From CAYRVX01 sp964642165 (GTDB lineage Bacteria; Planctomycetota; Phycisphaerae; SM23-33), in assembly GCA_964642165.1 (NCBI GenBank), contig CAZXOC010000044.1:1-34838 (forward strand): DNA of 34,838 bases, given 5' to 3'. This document shows positions 7,566 through 15,820 of this stretch, piece by piece (position 1 is the stretch's first letter; each line of letters opens with the position of its first letter). Position numbers and translations under genes: made by a program. Under the pieces are notes generated by a model that was not told the origin of the DNA, searched no databases, and was given only the letters and a program-made list of their open reading frames with translations.

Positions 7566-10340
7566 ATGGGCTTGGTCGATACGCATGGACCTCGCGTCTC
7601 GGCATGTGCAATCGTCTTGCTCGCAGCTCCCGCATGCCTGGCTGCGGCGGGCGAGGGCAACCTCGTGACCAACGGCTCGTTCGAGCAGTGGGAGGGCGGC
7701 GCGCCGGTGGGGTGGGCGGCGGCCGGCGACAGCGCGGTCAAGCAGGCGCTCACCCGCGCGCCGGGTCGGGCGAGCCCGTCGGCGGCGCGTCTGACGTGCA
7801 CGGCGTTCGAGCGGCGCAGCCCGTCCAGCCACGCCATGCTCGCCCAGGTCGGCCGGGTCGCCCTGAAGAAGGGGCAGACGTATCGCCTGTCCTGCTGGCT
7901 GCGGGCGGCGAACCTTCGCAGCCGGCACGTGAAGGTGGCGATCTCGGACACGTCCGCGTGGGCCAATTGCGGGCTCACCGCGGGCTTCCTGCTGTCGCGC
8001 GAGTGGCGGCGCCACGAGACGCACTTCACCGCCACGCGCACGGTTCGCGAGGCCGGCCGCCTCCAGTTCTGGTTCGCCGAGACGGGCATCCTGCTGGTGG
8101 ACGACGTGGAGATCGTCCCGGCGGGCGAGCTGAAGATCGAGTTCACCCAGGCCATCGAGCCGGGCCCGTCGCGGAACCTGATCCCCAACGCGTCGTTCGA
8201 GTGCGGGCCCGACGGCTGGGCGTCGCTCGGCAAGCCGGCCGGCTGGGGGAACATGTCGGGGCTGTTCGGGCGCGTGGTCCGCCAGGACGCCCGGCACGGG
8301 AAGCACTGCCTGCGGATCGACCTCGGCCCGGGCAAGACGCCGGTGACGCACTTCGACTACTTCGACCCGGTCCGCGTGGAGCAGAAGGCGCCGCTGGCGG
8401 CGAACCTCGGCTGGGTCAAGCTGGCCAAGGGCGCCCGCTACGCGCTGTCGGCGTGGCTGCGTGCCGACCGGGCGGACGTCCCGGCCCTGCTGGTCGTCCG
8501 CCAGTGTGAGCCGGCCGGCCGGCCCGCCACCCGGACGCGCCCGGTGAAGCTCTCAAAGGACTGGCGGCGATACGACCTGACCTTCGAGGCGATCCGGGGG
8601 CACGCCTACGTCGCCGTCGGCCCGGACCTGACCAGCAGCACGCAGGACGCCGCGACGGTTTGGATCGACGCGGTCCAACTGGAGCGCGGCGGCTCGGCCG
8701 GCGAGTTCGCCCCGCGCGAGCCGGTGGAGGTCGGCCTGGACAGCGGGCGCTTCGGGAACGTCTTCTTCGTCGGCGAGCCGGTCACGCTGCACGTCGCGGC
8801 GTCGAACGCCACGTCGCGCAACGCGGCGGTCGAGCTGAAGGCGACGGCCGAGGACTTCTTCGGCCGCGCTTCGCCGGTGCCCCCATGCCGGGTCGACGTC
8901 CCCGCCGGCGGCTCGGCCCGCGCCGAGTGGGCGACGGGCTGGACCGAGCCGGGTTTCTACAGGCTGAAGGCCTCGTGGCGCGCCGACGGCCGGGAGCACG
9001 CGCGCACCGTTCGCATCGCCCTGGTCCACCGCTACGCCCACGACGACTCCGCCTTCGGCATCAACCACGCCCCCCCGACGGCCGATCTGTGCAAGCTGCT
9101 GCGCGACGCGGGCGTGGTCTGGGCGCGCGACTGGTCGCTCAAGTGGCAGCACGTCGAGCCGAGGCCCGGTGCGTTCGACCCCGCCGTCGCCGACACCCAG
9201 GTCGACCGCGTGCTGGCGACCGGCATGAAGCAGCTCTGCCTGCTGCCGCCGTTCCCGTCGTCGAACTGGGCCTCGACGGCCCCCAAAACGCTCGACACGA
9301 AGGGCTACCCCGGCGTGCGCCTCGCGATGGCGTTCGCGCCGAAGGACCCGAAGCTCCTGGCGGCCTACATCGAACGCTGCGTGCGCCACTTCAAGGGCCG
9401 CGTGAGCACCTGGGACTTCCTCAACGAGCCCGTCTACACGACTTACTCGCTGCCGGGCAAGGGCAAGGGCGTGCCCGGGGCGGCCTACACGGTGGCCGAC
9501 TACGTCCGCCTGCTCAAGCTCGCCTACGCGGCGATGAAGCGCGCCGACCCGGCCTGCCGCGTCCTGGGGGGCATCGGCGCCGGTCCGCAGCACCTGACGC
9601 GGGAGTTCGCCGAGGCGGGCGGGCTGGACTGCTGCGACATTCTCAACCTGCACACCTACCCCGGCGCCGCGCCGCCGGAGGGCTACCTCGAGCCGATGGC
9701 CGAGCTGAATCGCCTGATGGCGAAGCACCGCAAGCCCAGGGGCATCTGGGTCACCGAGTACTCCTACTACGCCGCGGACGACAAGCCGTGGACGCCGTTC
9801 GTGAAGGCCTCGGGCTGGGCCGCCGCCCGCCTGCTGGACAGCGAGCGCCGCTGCGCCGACTACTCGGTGCGCTTCGCCGTGGTCATGCTCGCCAGCGGCG
9901 TCGAGAAGGTCTTCTACCACTCGGGCGCCAGCGGCGAGGTCAACCGCGAGCCGCTGGAGTGCTGCCTGCTGGGCTATGCCGGCGTGCCGCGAAAGGTCTA
10001 CGCCGCCCAGGCGGCGCTGGCCCACGTCCTGGGCCCCAAGGCCCGGTTCGTCGCGCGCCTGCCGCAGCCCGCCCGCGACGGCCGGCGCGTCGAGGGCCTG
10101 TATGCCTTCGCCTTCCAGTGCGGCGGCCGGGCCGTGCTCGTCGCCTGGGCCGATACGTACCTCGCCGGGGACGACTGGTCCCTGTCCGTACCCGAAGGGA
10201 CACACCTGTACGACATCGTCGCCCGGCGGGTCGATCGGGCGCCGCGGAAGCTGACCCCCTCGCCCGCGTACGTCGTGAGCGGGTCGCTCTCGGCGACGCG
10301 CCTGGCCGAGTCGTGCCGGTTCACGTACCCCACGAAGTGA
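7566..10340 (+). CDS. Secreted clan GH-A glycoside hydrolase with two CBM-like modules
   Basis: This 924-residue protein has a Sec signal (hydrophobic SACAIVLLAAPACLAAAG, about 12-29). Two carbohydrate-binding-like beta sandwiches follow, beginning NLVTNGSFEQW (about 33) and NLIPNASFECG (about 202); the NGSFE opening is typical of CBM4/9-like modules. An Ig-like sandwich (about 387-490) precedes a TIM barrel (about 495-820). The barrel carries TWDFLNEPVY with the probable acid/base Glu621 and IWVTEYSYY with the probable nucleophile Glu731, the pattern of clan GH-A (GH39/GH5-like). A small beta domain ends the protein. AAGGAGA stands 8 bases before the ATG at 7566. It lies in line with the discoidin pair and near the heparinase-like gene, which points to extracellular glycan degradation. 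Substrate and exact family are undetermined. Confidence 0.86.
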   Translation: MGLVDTHGPRVSACAIVLLAAPACLAAAGEGNLVTNGSFEQWEGGAPVGWAAAGDSAVKQALTRAPGRASPSAARLTCTAFERRSPSSHAMLAQVGRVALKKGQTYRLSCWLRAANLRSRHVKVAISDTSAWANCGLTAGFLLSREWRRHETHFTATRTVREAGRLQFWFAETGILLVDDVEIVPAGELKIEFTQAIEPGPSRNLIPNASFECGPDGWASLGKPAGWGNMSGLFGRVVRQDARHGKHCLRIDLGPGKTPVTHFDYFDPVRVEQKAPLAANLGWVKLAKGARYALSAWLRADRADVPALLVVRQCEPAGRPATRTRPVKLSKDWRRYDLTFEAIRGHAYVAVGPDLTSSTQDAATVWIDAVQLERGGSAGEFAPREPVEVGLDSGRFGNVFFVGEPVTLHVAASNATSRNAAVELKATAEDFFGRASPVPPCRVDVPAGGSARAEWATGWTEPGFYRLKASWRADGREHARTVRIALVHRYAHDDSAFGINHAPPTADLCKLLRDAGVVWARDWSLKWQHVEPRPGAFDPAVADTQVDRVLATGMKQLCLLPPFPSSNWASTAPKTLDTKGYPGVRLAMAFAPKDPKLLAAYIERCVRHFKGRVSTWDFLNEPVYTTYSLPGKGKGVPGAAYTVADYVRLLKLAYAAMKRADPACRVLGGIGAGPQHLTREFAEAGGLDCCDILNLHTYPGAAPPEGYLEPMAELNRLMAKHRKPRGIWVTEYSYYAADDKPWTPFVKASGWAAARLLDSERRCADYSVRFAVVMLASGVEKVFYHSGASGEVNREPLECCLLGYAGVPRKVYAAQAALAHVLGPKARFVARLPQPARDGRRVEGLYAFAFQCGGRAVLVAWADTYLAGDDWSLSVPEGTHLYDIVARRVDRAPRKLTPSPAYVVSGSLSATRLAESCRFTYPTK

Positions 10341-10354
10341 GCCTTCCGGCCGAC

Positions 10355-10404
10355 GCCCCGCCGTGCGCGATGGGCAAGGCAGGGGGGCCGGGGCACGGGG
10401 CGGA
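10355..10404. terminator. Imperfect long hairpin between convergent genes
   Basis: CGCCCCGCCGTGC (10355-10367) can pair, with a bulge, with GCACGGGGCGG (10394-10404). It fills the 67-base gap between the glycosidase and the aminotransferase, which converge here. There is no T-tract. Confidence 0.3.
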
Positions 10405-10407
10405 CGG

Positions 10408-11571
10408 CTACGGCAGGGCGAGGCGCTCGATGCGCCGGCAGGCCTCGTCGAGCTCGTCGTCGGGCTTGGCGTAGCAGAAGCGCAGGAGGTCTTCGCCGCT
10501 GTCGTCGTGGTAGAAGGCCTCGCCCGGCACGGCGGCGACGCCGCCTTCCTTCAGGAGGTACATGGCCCGCTGCTTGCTGGTCGCGCCGGGTAGGCGGGTG
10601 GCGTCGGCCAGGACGTAGTAGGCGCCCTGCGGCACGGACGGCGTCAGCCCGGCGGCATCCAGCGCCTCACAGATCCGCCGGCGCTTGGCGTCGAACTCGG
10701 CGCACTGCCGGCGGTAGAACTCGTCGCCCAGCTCGTCGATGCCGGCGGCGACCCCGAGCTGAAGCGGCGCCGGGGCGCAGACGTAGACCAGGTCGTTGAC
10801 GTAGCCGATCATCTCGGCCCACCGGCGGTCGCAGACGCTGTAGCCGATCCGCCAGCCGGTGATGCTGAACGTCTTGGAGTAGCCGCTGATGGTGATGGTG
10901 CGGTCGGCGATTCTTGCGAGCGAGCCGGGGCTGACGTGCTTGCGGCCGTCGTAGAGGAAGTACTCGTAGATCTCGTCGGTGAAGACGAACAGGTCGTGGC
11001 GGACGGCGAAGTCGGCGATCCAGCCCAGCTCCTCGGGCGTGTAGACCTTGCCGGAGGGGTTGGCCGGCGTGTTGACCATGATGCCGCGGGTGCGGTCGGT
11101 GACGGCGGCCTCCAGGTCGGCCGGCGTGAACGTCCAGTCCGGCGCCTTCATCGTCACGTAGCCGCACCGGGCGTCGACGGCGAGGATCGTGTTGACGTGA
11201 TAGCCGTAGTAGGGCTCGAAGAGGATGACCTCGTCGCCGGGGTCGAGCAGGCTGAGGCACGCGCAGTAGAACGAGCCGGTGGACCCGCCGCTGACGACGA
11301 CGTCGGTCTCGGGGTCGCAGTCGATGCCGTTGTCGCGTTGCATCTTGCGGGCGATGGCCTCGCGCAGCTCGGCGAGGCCGTCGTAGCGCGTGTAGGAGTT
11401 GACGCCGGCGTCCATGGCCTGCTGGGCGCCGCGGCGGACGGGCGGGGGCACGCCGACGTCGCAGACGCCCTGGGAGAGGTTGATCCCCCCGTAGCGTTCG
11501 CACTCGATGGTCATGACGCGGATCTCGGCCTGGACGATCCGCGCGGCCCGTTGGCTGATCGAGAGGCTCAC
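10408..11571 (-). CDS. PLP-dependent aminotransferase, class I/II
   Basis: This 387-residue fold-type I aminotransferase keeps the family landmarks: NLSQGV near the N terminus, GGSTGSFY for phosphate binding, NTPANPSGK with Asn171, FTDEIYE with Asp199, and SGYSKTFSITGWRIGY in which Lys233 should hold the PLP Schiff base. A substrate-carboxylate Arg is likely in the C-terminal LRFCYAK. It resembles aspartate/aromatic/kynurenine-type amino acid aminotransferases rather than sugar aminotransferases. The start is GTG at 11571, one base after the stop of the upstream DegT gene, with GAGGTG in that gene's last codons as a ribosome site, so the two are translationally coupled. It may supply or recycle the amino donor for the sugar aminotransferases, but that is inference from position. 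Confidence 0.9.
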   Translation of the reverse strand: MSLSISQRAARIVQAEIRVMTIECERYGGINLSQGVCDVGVPPPVRRGAQQAMDAGVNSYTRYDGLAELREAIARKMQRDNGIDCDPETDVVVSGGSTGSFYCACLSLLDPGDEVILFEPYYGYHVNTILAVDARCGYVTMKAPDWTFTPADLEAAVTDRTRGIMVNTPANPSGKVYTPEELGWIADFAVRHDLFVFTDEIYEYFLYDGRKHVSPGSLARIADRTITISGYSKTFSITGWRIGYSVCDRRWAEMIGYVNDLVYVCAPAPLQLGVAAGIDELGDEFYRRQCAEFDAKRRRICEALDAAGLTPSVPQGAYYVLADATRLPGATSKQRAMYLLKEGGVAAVPGEAFYHDDSGEDLLRFCYAKPDDELDEACRRIERLALP

Positions 11572-11572
11572 G

Positions 11573-12688
11573 TCACACCTCGCTGGCGAAGAAGTCGCGG
11601 ATGGCTTGGGCGGTGATCTCGACGTGCTCTTCGGTCGTCTCGGCGCTCATGGGCAGAGAGATGACCTCGTTGCAGATGGCGGCGGTCTCGGGCAGGAGCC
11701 AGTCCCCGAGGTGGAGGTCCGGGTAGGACCACATGGGCCTGGGCCAACTCACGAGCGTCTCGACGCCGTTCCGGGTGAGGTGCTCGCGGAGCTCGTCGCG
11801 GCGCTTCGTCCGGATGACGTAGTTCTGGAAGGAGTCGAAGTGCCTTTCCTCGCTGAAGTGGGGCAGGCGGAGGTCGCCGAGGCCCTCGAGCCGGCGGCGG
11901 TAGCGCGAGGCGATGTGTCGGCGGTGCTGGATCCAACTGCGGAAGTGCTTCTGGAGCTTCACGTCGAGGACGACCGCCTGGACGTTGTCCAGCAGCGCCG
12001 TGTAGCCGTGGCAGAAGTACTCGCGGGTCTCGCGGTCCTCGCCGTTGTAGCGAAGGAGGCTGGCGAGGCGGGCGACGTGGGGGTCGTCGGTGGTCAGTGC
12101 GCCGCCGTCGCCGAAGCCGCCCAGGGCCTTGAACGGGTAGAACGAGAAGCACCCGCCGATGCCGAAGCCGCCGCCCATCTTGCCGTCGAACGTCGCACCC
12201 AACGCCTGCGCGGCGTCCTCGACCACCGCCAAGCCGTGCTTCTCGGCGGCCGCCATGATCCGGTCCATGTCGCAGACGCGACCGTTGAGGTGTACGGGCA
12301 GGATGGCCTTGGTCCTCTCGGTGACGGCCGGCTCCACCAGCTCCGGGTCCATGTTGTAGTCTTCGCCAACGTCGATCAGCACCGCCGTGCCGCCGCAGTT
12401 GACGATGGCGGAGACCGTCGCCAGAAACGTGTGGGCGACGGTGATCACCTCGTCGCCGGGCCCGACGCCCGCTCCGCGCAGGGCGAACTCCAGGGCGTGA
12501 TAGCCGCTGTTGAGGCCGACGGCGTAGCGGGTCCCCACGAACTCGGCCAGGTGGGCCTCGAAGTCCCTCAACTCCTGCCGGTAGATCAGCTCGCCCCTCT
12601 CCAGGCAACTGGTGATCGCGCCGTCGATGTCGGCCTTGAGCTTCCTGTAGTGCGTCCGGGGATCAACAAAGGGCACTCTCCAGGCCAT
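11573..12688 (-). CDS. DegT/DnrJ/EryC1/StrS sugar aminotransferase
   Basis: This 371-residue protein belongs to the family that transaminates nucleotide-linked keto sugars with PLP and usually glutamate. It begins VPFVDPRTHYRKLK and has LNSGYHALEFALRGAGVGPGDEV, AHTFLATVSAI, VVEDAAQALGA with the PLP-contacting Asp158, and FSFYPFKALGGFGDGGA with the Schiff-base Lys187. The family's usual length is 360-400 residues. Start choice is clear: AAGGAGTGAGTT precedes the ATG. It is separate from the aminotransferase domain of the fusion gene further upstream and is only modestly similar to it, so the locus has two sugar aminotransferases. A 180-base gap separates it from the transketolase subunit gene; I see no good promoter there, so read-through from that operon is likely. 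Confidence 0.92.
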   Translation of the reverse strand: MAWRVPFVDPRTHYRKLKADIDGAITSCLERGELIYRQELRDFEAHLAEFVGTRYAVGLNSGYHALEFALRGAGVGPGDEVITVAHTFLATVSAIVNCGGTAVLIDVGEDYNMDPELVEPAVTERTKAILPVHLNGRVCDMDRIMAAAEKHGLAVVEDAAQALGATFDGKMGGGFGIGGCFSFYPFKALGGFGDGGALTTDDPHVARLASLLRYNGEDRETREYFCHGYTALLDNVQAVVLDVKLQKHFRSWIQHRRHIASRYRRRLEGLGDLRLPHFSEERHFDSFQNYVIRTKRRDELREHLTRNGVETLVSWPRPMWSYPDLHLGDWLLPETAAICNEVISLPMSAETTEEHVEITAQAIRDFFASEV

Positions 12689-12868
12689 AACTCACTCCTT
12701 GCTCATCAATGACGCCATCGACATCCTCGGCGTGGGGTTTCGCTTGGAAACCCTCACCGTGCTGTCGCGGGGACCGTCGAGCGACGCGGCCCCCAGGGGT
12801 GAAAGGGCAGCCGGCGTCAGCCGTGGCGGCCGGAACGGCAAGCCGCCGGGCTATGTTCCGGTTCCTTC

Positions 12869-13789
12869 TCAACCGAGGAACGCCCGGACGGAATCCGCGA
12901 GCTTCTCCGCGGACAGCCCGTAGAGCTCCCGCATGTGCACCTGCCCGCCGACGCCCTTGGGGAACTCGCTCGGCAGGCCCAGCCTCCGCAAGCGCACGCC
13001 CGCGGGGTTCAGATCGCTGACGATTTCGGCCACGGCGCCGCCGAGCCCGCCGAGGATACTGTGCTCCTCGATGGTGACCAGGGCCCGGGTCGTCTCGGCG
13101 GCCTCGGCGATCGCGTCGGCATCTATGGGCTTGACGGTGTGCATGCTCAGGACGGTGGCGTCGACGCCGTCGGCGGCGAGCCGGTCGGCTGCGTCCATCG
13201 TGCTCTTGAGCATCCCGCCGGTGCTGATCAGCGTGACGTCATCGCCCTGGCGAAGGCGGATGGCCTTGCCGAGCTCGAACGGCACGGGCTCGGCGTGGAC
13301 CTTGGGTTCGCCCGCGCGGCCGAGGCGGAGGTATACGGGACCCTCGCGGGCCGCGGCCGCGCAGGTCGCGCAGCGGGCCTCGTACGGGTCGCCCGGCGCG
13401 ACGACCACCATGTTCGGCAGGGAACGCAGGATGGCGATGTCCTCCGTGGCGAAGTGCGTCATGCCCAGCGCGCCGTAGGCCATGCCGCCGCCGACGGAGA
13501 CGATCTTGACGTTCGCGTTGTGGTAGCAGACGTCGTTGCGGATCTGCTCCAACGGGCGCAGCGTCGGGAAGTTGGCGATCGAGTAGGTGAAGCAGACCCT
13601 CCCGCAGAGGGCCATGCCCGCCGCGATGCCCGTCATGTTCTGCTCGGCGACCCCCGGGTTGAGGAACTGCTTGGGGAAGCGCTCGGCGAAGCCCATGACC
13701 ACGCCGAAGCCCAGGTCCCCGACGATCAGCATGATCCGCGGGTCGCGCCCGGCCAGCTCCGTCAGCGCTTCGATGAAGGCCGTCCTCAT
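12869..13789 (-). CDS. Transketolase C-terminal subunit (Pyr + C-terminal domains)
   Basis: This 306-residue protein is the second half of a split transketolase. It has MRTAFIEALTELAGRDPRIMLIVGDLGFGV at the start, then NPGVAEQNMTGIAAGMAL, which carries the glutamate (in VAEQN) that activates the thiamine diphosphate aminopyrimidine. FTYSIANFPTLRPLEQIRND and a TIEEHSILGGLGGAVAE C-terminal segment follow. It is comparable to 1-deoxyxylulose 5-phosphate synthase and PDH-beta C-terminal halves, but the length and motifs fit split transketolases. Its ATG overlaps the stop of the upstream fusion gene as ATGA, so the two chains are translationally coupled and should form one enzyme. It sits among sugar aminotransferase genes rather than pentose phosphate genes, which suggests a dedicated biosynthetic role. 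Confidence 0.92.
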   Translation of the reverse strand: MRTAFIEALTELAGRDPRIMLIVGDLGFGVVMGFAERFPKQFLNPGVAEQNMTGIAAGMALCGRVCFTYSIANFPTLRPLEQIRNDVCYHNANVKIVSVGGGMAYGALGMTHFATEDIAILRSLPNMVVVAPGDPYEARCATCAAAAREGPVYLRLGRAGEPKVHAEPVPFELGKAIRLRQGDDVTLISTGGMLKSTMDAADRLAADGVDATVLSMHTVKPIDADAIAEAAETTRALVTIEEHSILGGLGGAVAEIVSDLNPAGVRLRRLGLPSEFPKGVGGQVHMRELYGLSAEKLADSVRAFLG

Positions 13790-15780
13790 TCCGTGTACCC
13801 CAGTTCCCGCAGCGCCGCGTCGTACTCCTCGCCCTGCGGATGGCGGTAGTGCCACAAAACGTCGTCTTGCATGAAGCTGACTCCCTTGCCCTTGACGGTG
13901 TGGGCGACGACACAGGCGGGCCGCCCGCGCTTCAGCGGGACCCGCTCGAGGGTCCGGTCCACCTGGGCCACGTCGTGCCCGTCGATCTCCTCGACGGACC
14001 ACCCGAACGAGCGCCACTTCGCGGCGAAGGGCTCGAGGTCCAGGATGTCCTTGACGTGCCCGAGGCTCTGGATCTTGTTGTAGTCGACGATGGCGATCAG
14101 GTTGTCGAGCCCGTGGTGGCCGGCGAACATGGCCGCCTCCCACGTGGAGCCTTCGTCGCACTCGCCGTCACTGAGCACGGCAAAGACGCGATAGGCCCGC
14201 CCGTCGAGCTTGCCCACGTACGCCATGCCGTTCGCCATGGACAACCCGTGCCCGAGCGAGCCGGTCGAGACCTCCACGCCCGGCACGCCCCAGTGCGTGG
14301 CGTGGCCGGCGAGGCGGCTGCCGTCCACGCAGAAGCTCTCCAGCCAGTCCTTCGGGAAGAAGCCTTTCTCGGCCAGCACGGCATACAGCCCGGCGCAGCC
14401 GTGTCCCTTGCTCAGCACCAGCCGGTCGCGGTCGGGATCGTCCACCGAGTCCGGCGCGATGTGCAGGATCTTCTCGTACAGGACGGCGAGGATCTCCGCC
14501 ATGGACAGGGACGTGGCGATGTGGGAGCTTCGCGCGTGGTGTACCATTCTGACGGCGTGTACACGGATGCGGTTGGCCAGTTCGCGGCAGGCGTCGAGGT
14601 CCCGCGGCGCGGGGGCTTCGCCGCCGCGCCCGCGCCCCCGCGCGAACGCCCTGCCGCTCGACGCCGCCAGCACCTTCAGCAGCACCTGCTTGACGTTCCG
14701 GATCGCCTTGAGCGTCATGTTCGTGTGGAAGGGCAGCGCGATCGACAGGTTGCCGACACGCTCGGTCTCGGGGAACTGCCCCGGGCGCGTGCCGAGCAGC
14801 TCGCGAATGAACGGCTGGAGGTGGATCGGCGAGAAGTACGGGCGGCAGCCGATGCCCTCGGCATGCAGCCGCTCGATGATCTCGTCCCGCTGGTCCTGGG
14901 TGAAGTGATCGGCCAGCCGGATGACGTACACGAACCACGCCGCCTTCTCCGGCTCGGCCATCGTCGGCAGGCGGATCTCCTCGACGTCGGCGAGCATCTC
15001 GTTGTACGTGTTGGCGGCGTGGCGGCGCTTCTGGAGGATCTCGTCCAGGCGGTGCATCTGGGCGTTGCCCAGCGCGGCGGTCATCTCGCCCAGGCGATAG
15101 TTGTAGCCCAGCATGGGGTGGATGACGGAAGTCTGGTCGTTCCGGCCCTGGTTTCGCATGGCGCGGCAGAGGTCTTGGGTCCTCTCGCTGTCGGTGACGA
15201 TCATGCCGCCTTCGCCGGTCGTGATCTGCTTGTTGGGGTAGAAGCCGAACACCCCGCATTCGCCGAAGCTCCCGGCCGGGCGGCCCCCCAGGTAGCCCCC
15301 CAACGCTTCGCAGCAGTCCTCGATCATGAGCAGCCCGTGCTTGCGGGCAATCTGCTCGTACTCCTCGAAGTGAGCGGTGTTGCCGAAGACCTCGACGGGG
15401 AGAATGGCTTTGGTCCGTGAGGTGATGGCCGCCTCGATGGCGTCAGGGTCCATGTTGTACGTCTCGGGATCGATGTCGACGAAGACCGGGCGCGCGCGCT
15501 CGAAGAGGATGGCGTTGGTCGTGGCGACGAAGGAGAAGGGCGTGGTGATCACCTCGTCGCCCTCGCCGATCCCCAGCGCGCGGACGCACAGGTGCAGGCC
15601 GCTCGTGCCGCTGTTGACGCCGATGCCGTACTTCCGGCCGGCGCGACCGGCCACGGCGACCTCGAACGCCTCGATCTGCGGGCCGATGCTCAGCCGGTCC
15701 GTGCGGAGGACGGAGACGACGGCTTCGACGTCCTCGTCGCTGATGTCCGGCCGGGATAGCGGGACCTCTTCGTGCTCCAT
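13786..15780 (-). CDS. Fusion: DegT-type aminotransferase + transketolase N-terminal domain
   Basis: This single 664-residue frame holds two enzymes normally made separately. Residues 1-372 are a DegT/DnrJ/EryC1/StrS aminotransferase: NSGTSGLHL (56-64), MIEDCCEALGG with Asp155, and GFYPNKQITTGEGGMI with the PLP lysine Lys184. Residues 373-393 are an Arg/Gly-rich linker. Residues 394-664 are the ThDP-binding half of transketolase: SSHIATSLSMAEIL (418-431), SKGHG (457-461), GSLGHGLSMANGMA (507-520) and the cofactor motif at 537-568, where the usual GDG reads Ser537-Asp538-Gly539 and ends at Asn568 in VDYNKIQ. No internal start with a ribosome site precedes the second domain. It lies 40 bases after the dehydratase gene and overlaps the C-terminal transketolase subunit by ATGA. 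The likely role is amino-sugar synthesis with ketol transfer. Confidence 0.92.
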   Translation of the reverse strand: MEHEEVPLSRPDISDEDVEAVVSVLRTDRLSIGPQIEAFEVAVAGRAGRKYGIGVNSGTSGLHLCVRALGIGEGDEVITTPFSFVATTNAILFERARPVFVDIDPETYNMDPDAIEAAITSRTKAILPVEVFGNTAHFEEYEQIARKHGLLMIEDCCEALGGYLGGRPAGSFGECGVFGFYPNKQITTGEGGMIVTDSERTQDLCRAMRNQGRNDQTSVIHPMLGYNYRLGEMTAALGNAQMHRLDEILQKRRHAANTYNEMLADVEEIRLPTMAEPEKAAWFVYVIRLADHFTQDQRDEIIERLHAEGIGCRPYFSPIHLQPFIRELLGTRPGQFPETERVGNLSIALPFHTNMTLKAIRNVKQVLLKVLAASSGRAFARGRGRGGEAPAPRDLDACRELANRIRVHAVRMVHHARSSHIATSLSMAEILAVLYEKILHIAPDSVDDPDRDRLVLSKGHGCAGLYAVLAEKGFFPKDWLESFCVDGSRLAGHATHWGVPGVEVSTGSLGHGLSMANGMAYVGKLDGRAYRVFAVLSDGECDEGSTWEAAMFAGHHGLDNLIAIVDYNKIQSLGHVKDILDLEPFAAKWRSFGWSVEEIDGHDVAQVDRTLERVPLKRGRPACVVAHTVKGKGVSFMQDDVLWHYRHPQGEEYDAALRELGYTE

Positions 15781-15820
15781 GAAGGGCCTTTCCTCGGGTC
15801 TGGCGAAGTTCTCGGCGGGG

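Noticed and set aside
12735..12753. Hairpin GGGTTTC-GCTTG-GAAACCC upstream of the second DegT gene
   Set aside because: A 7-bp stem without a T-run is weak evidence for a terminator; it could be chance.
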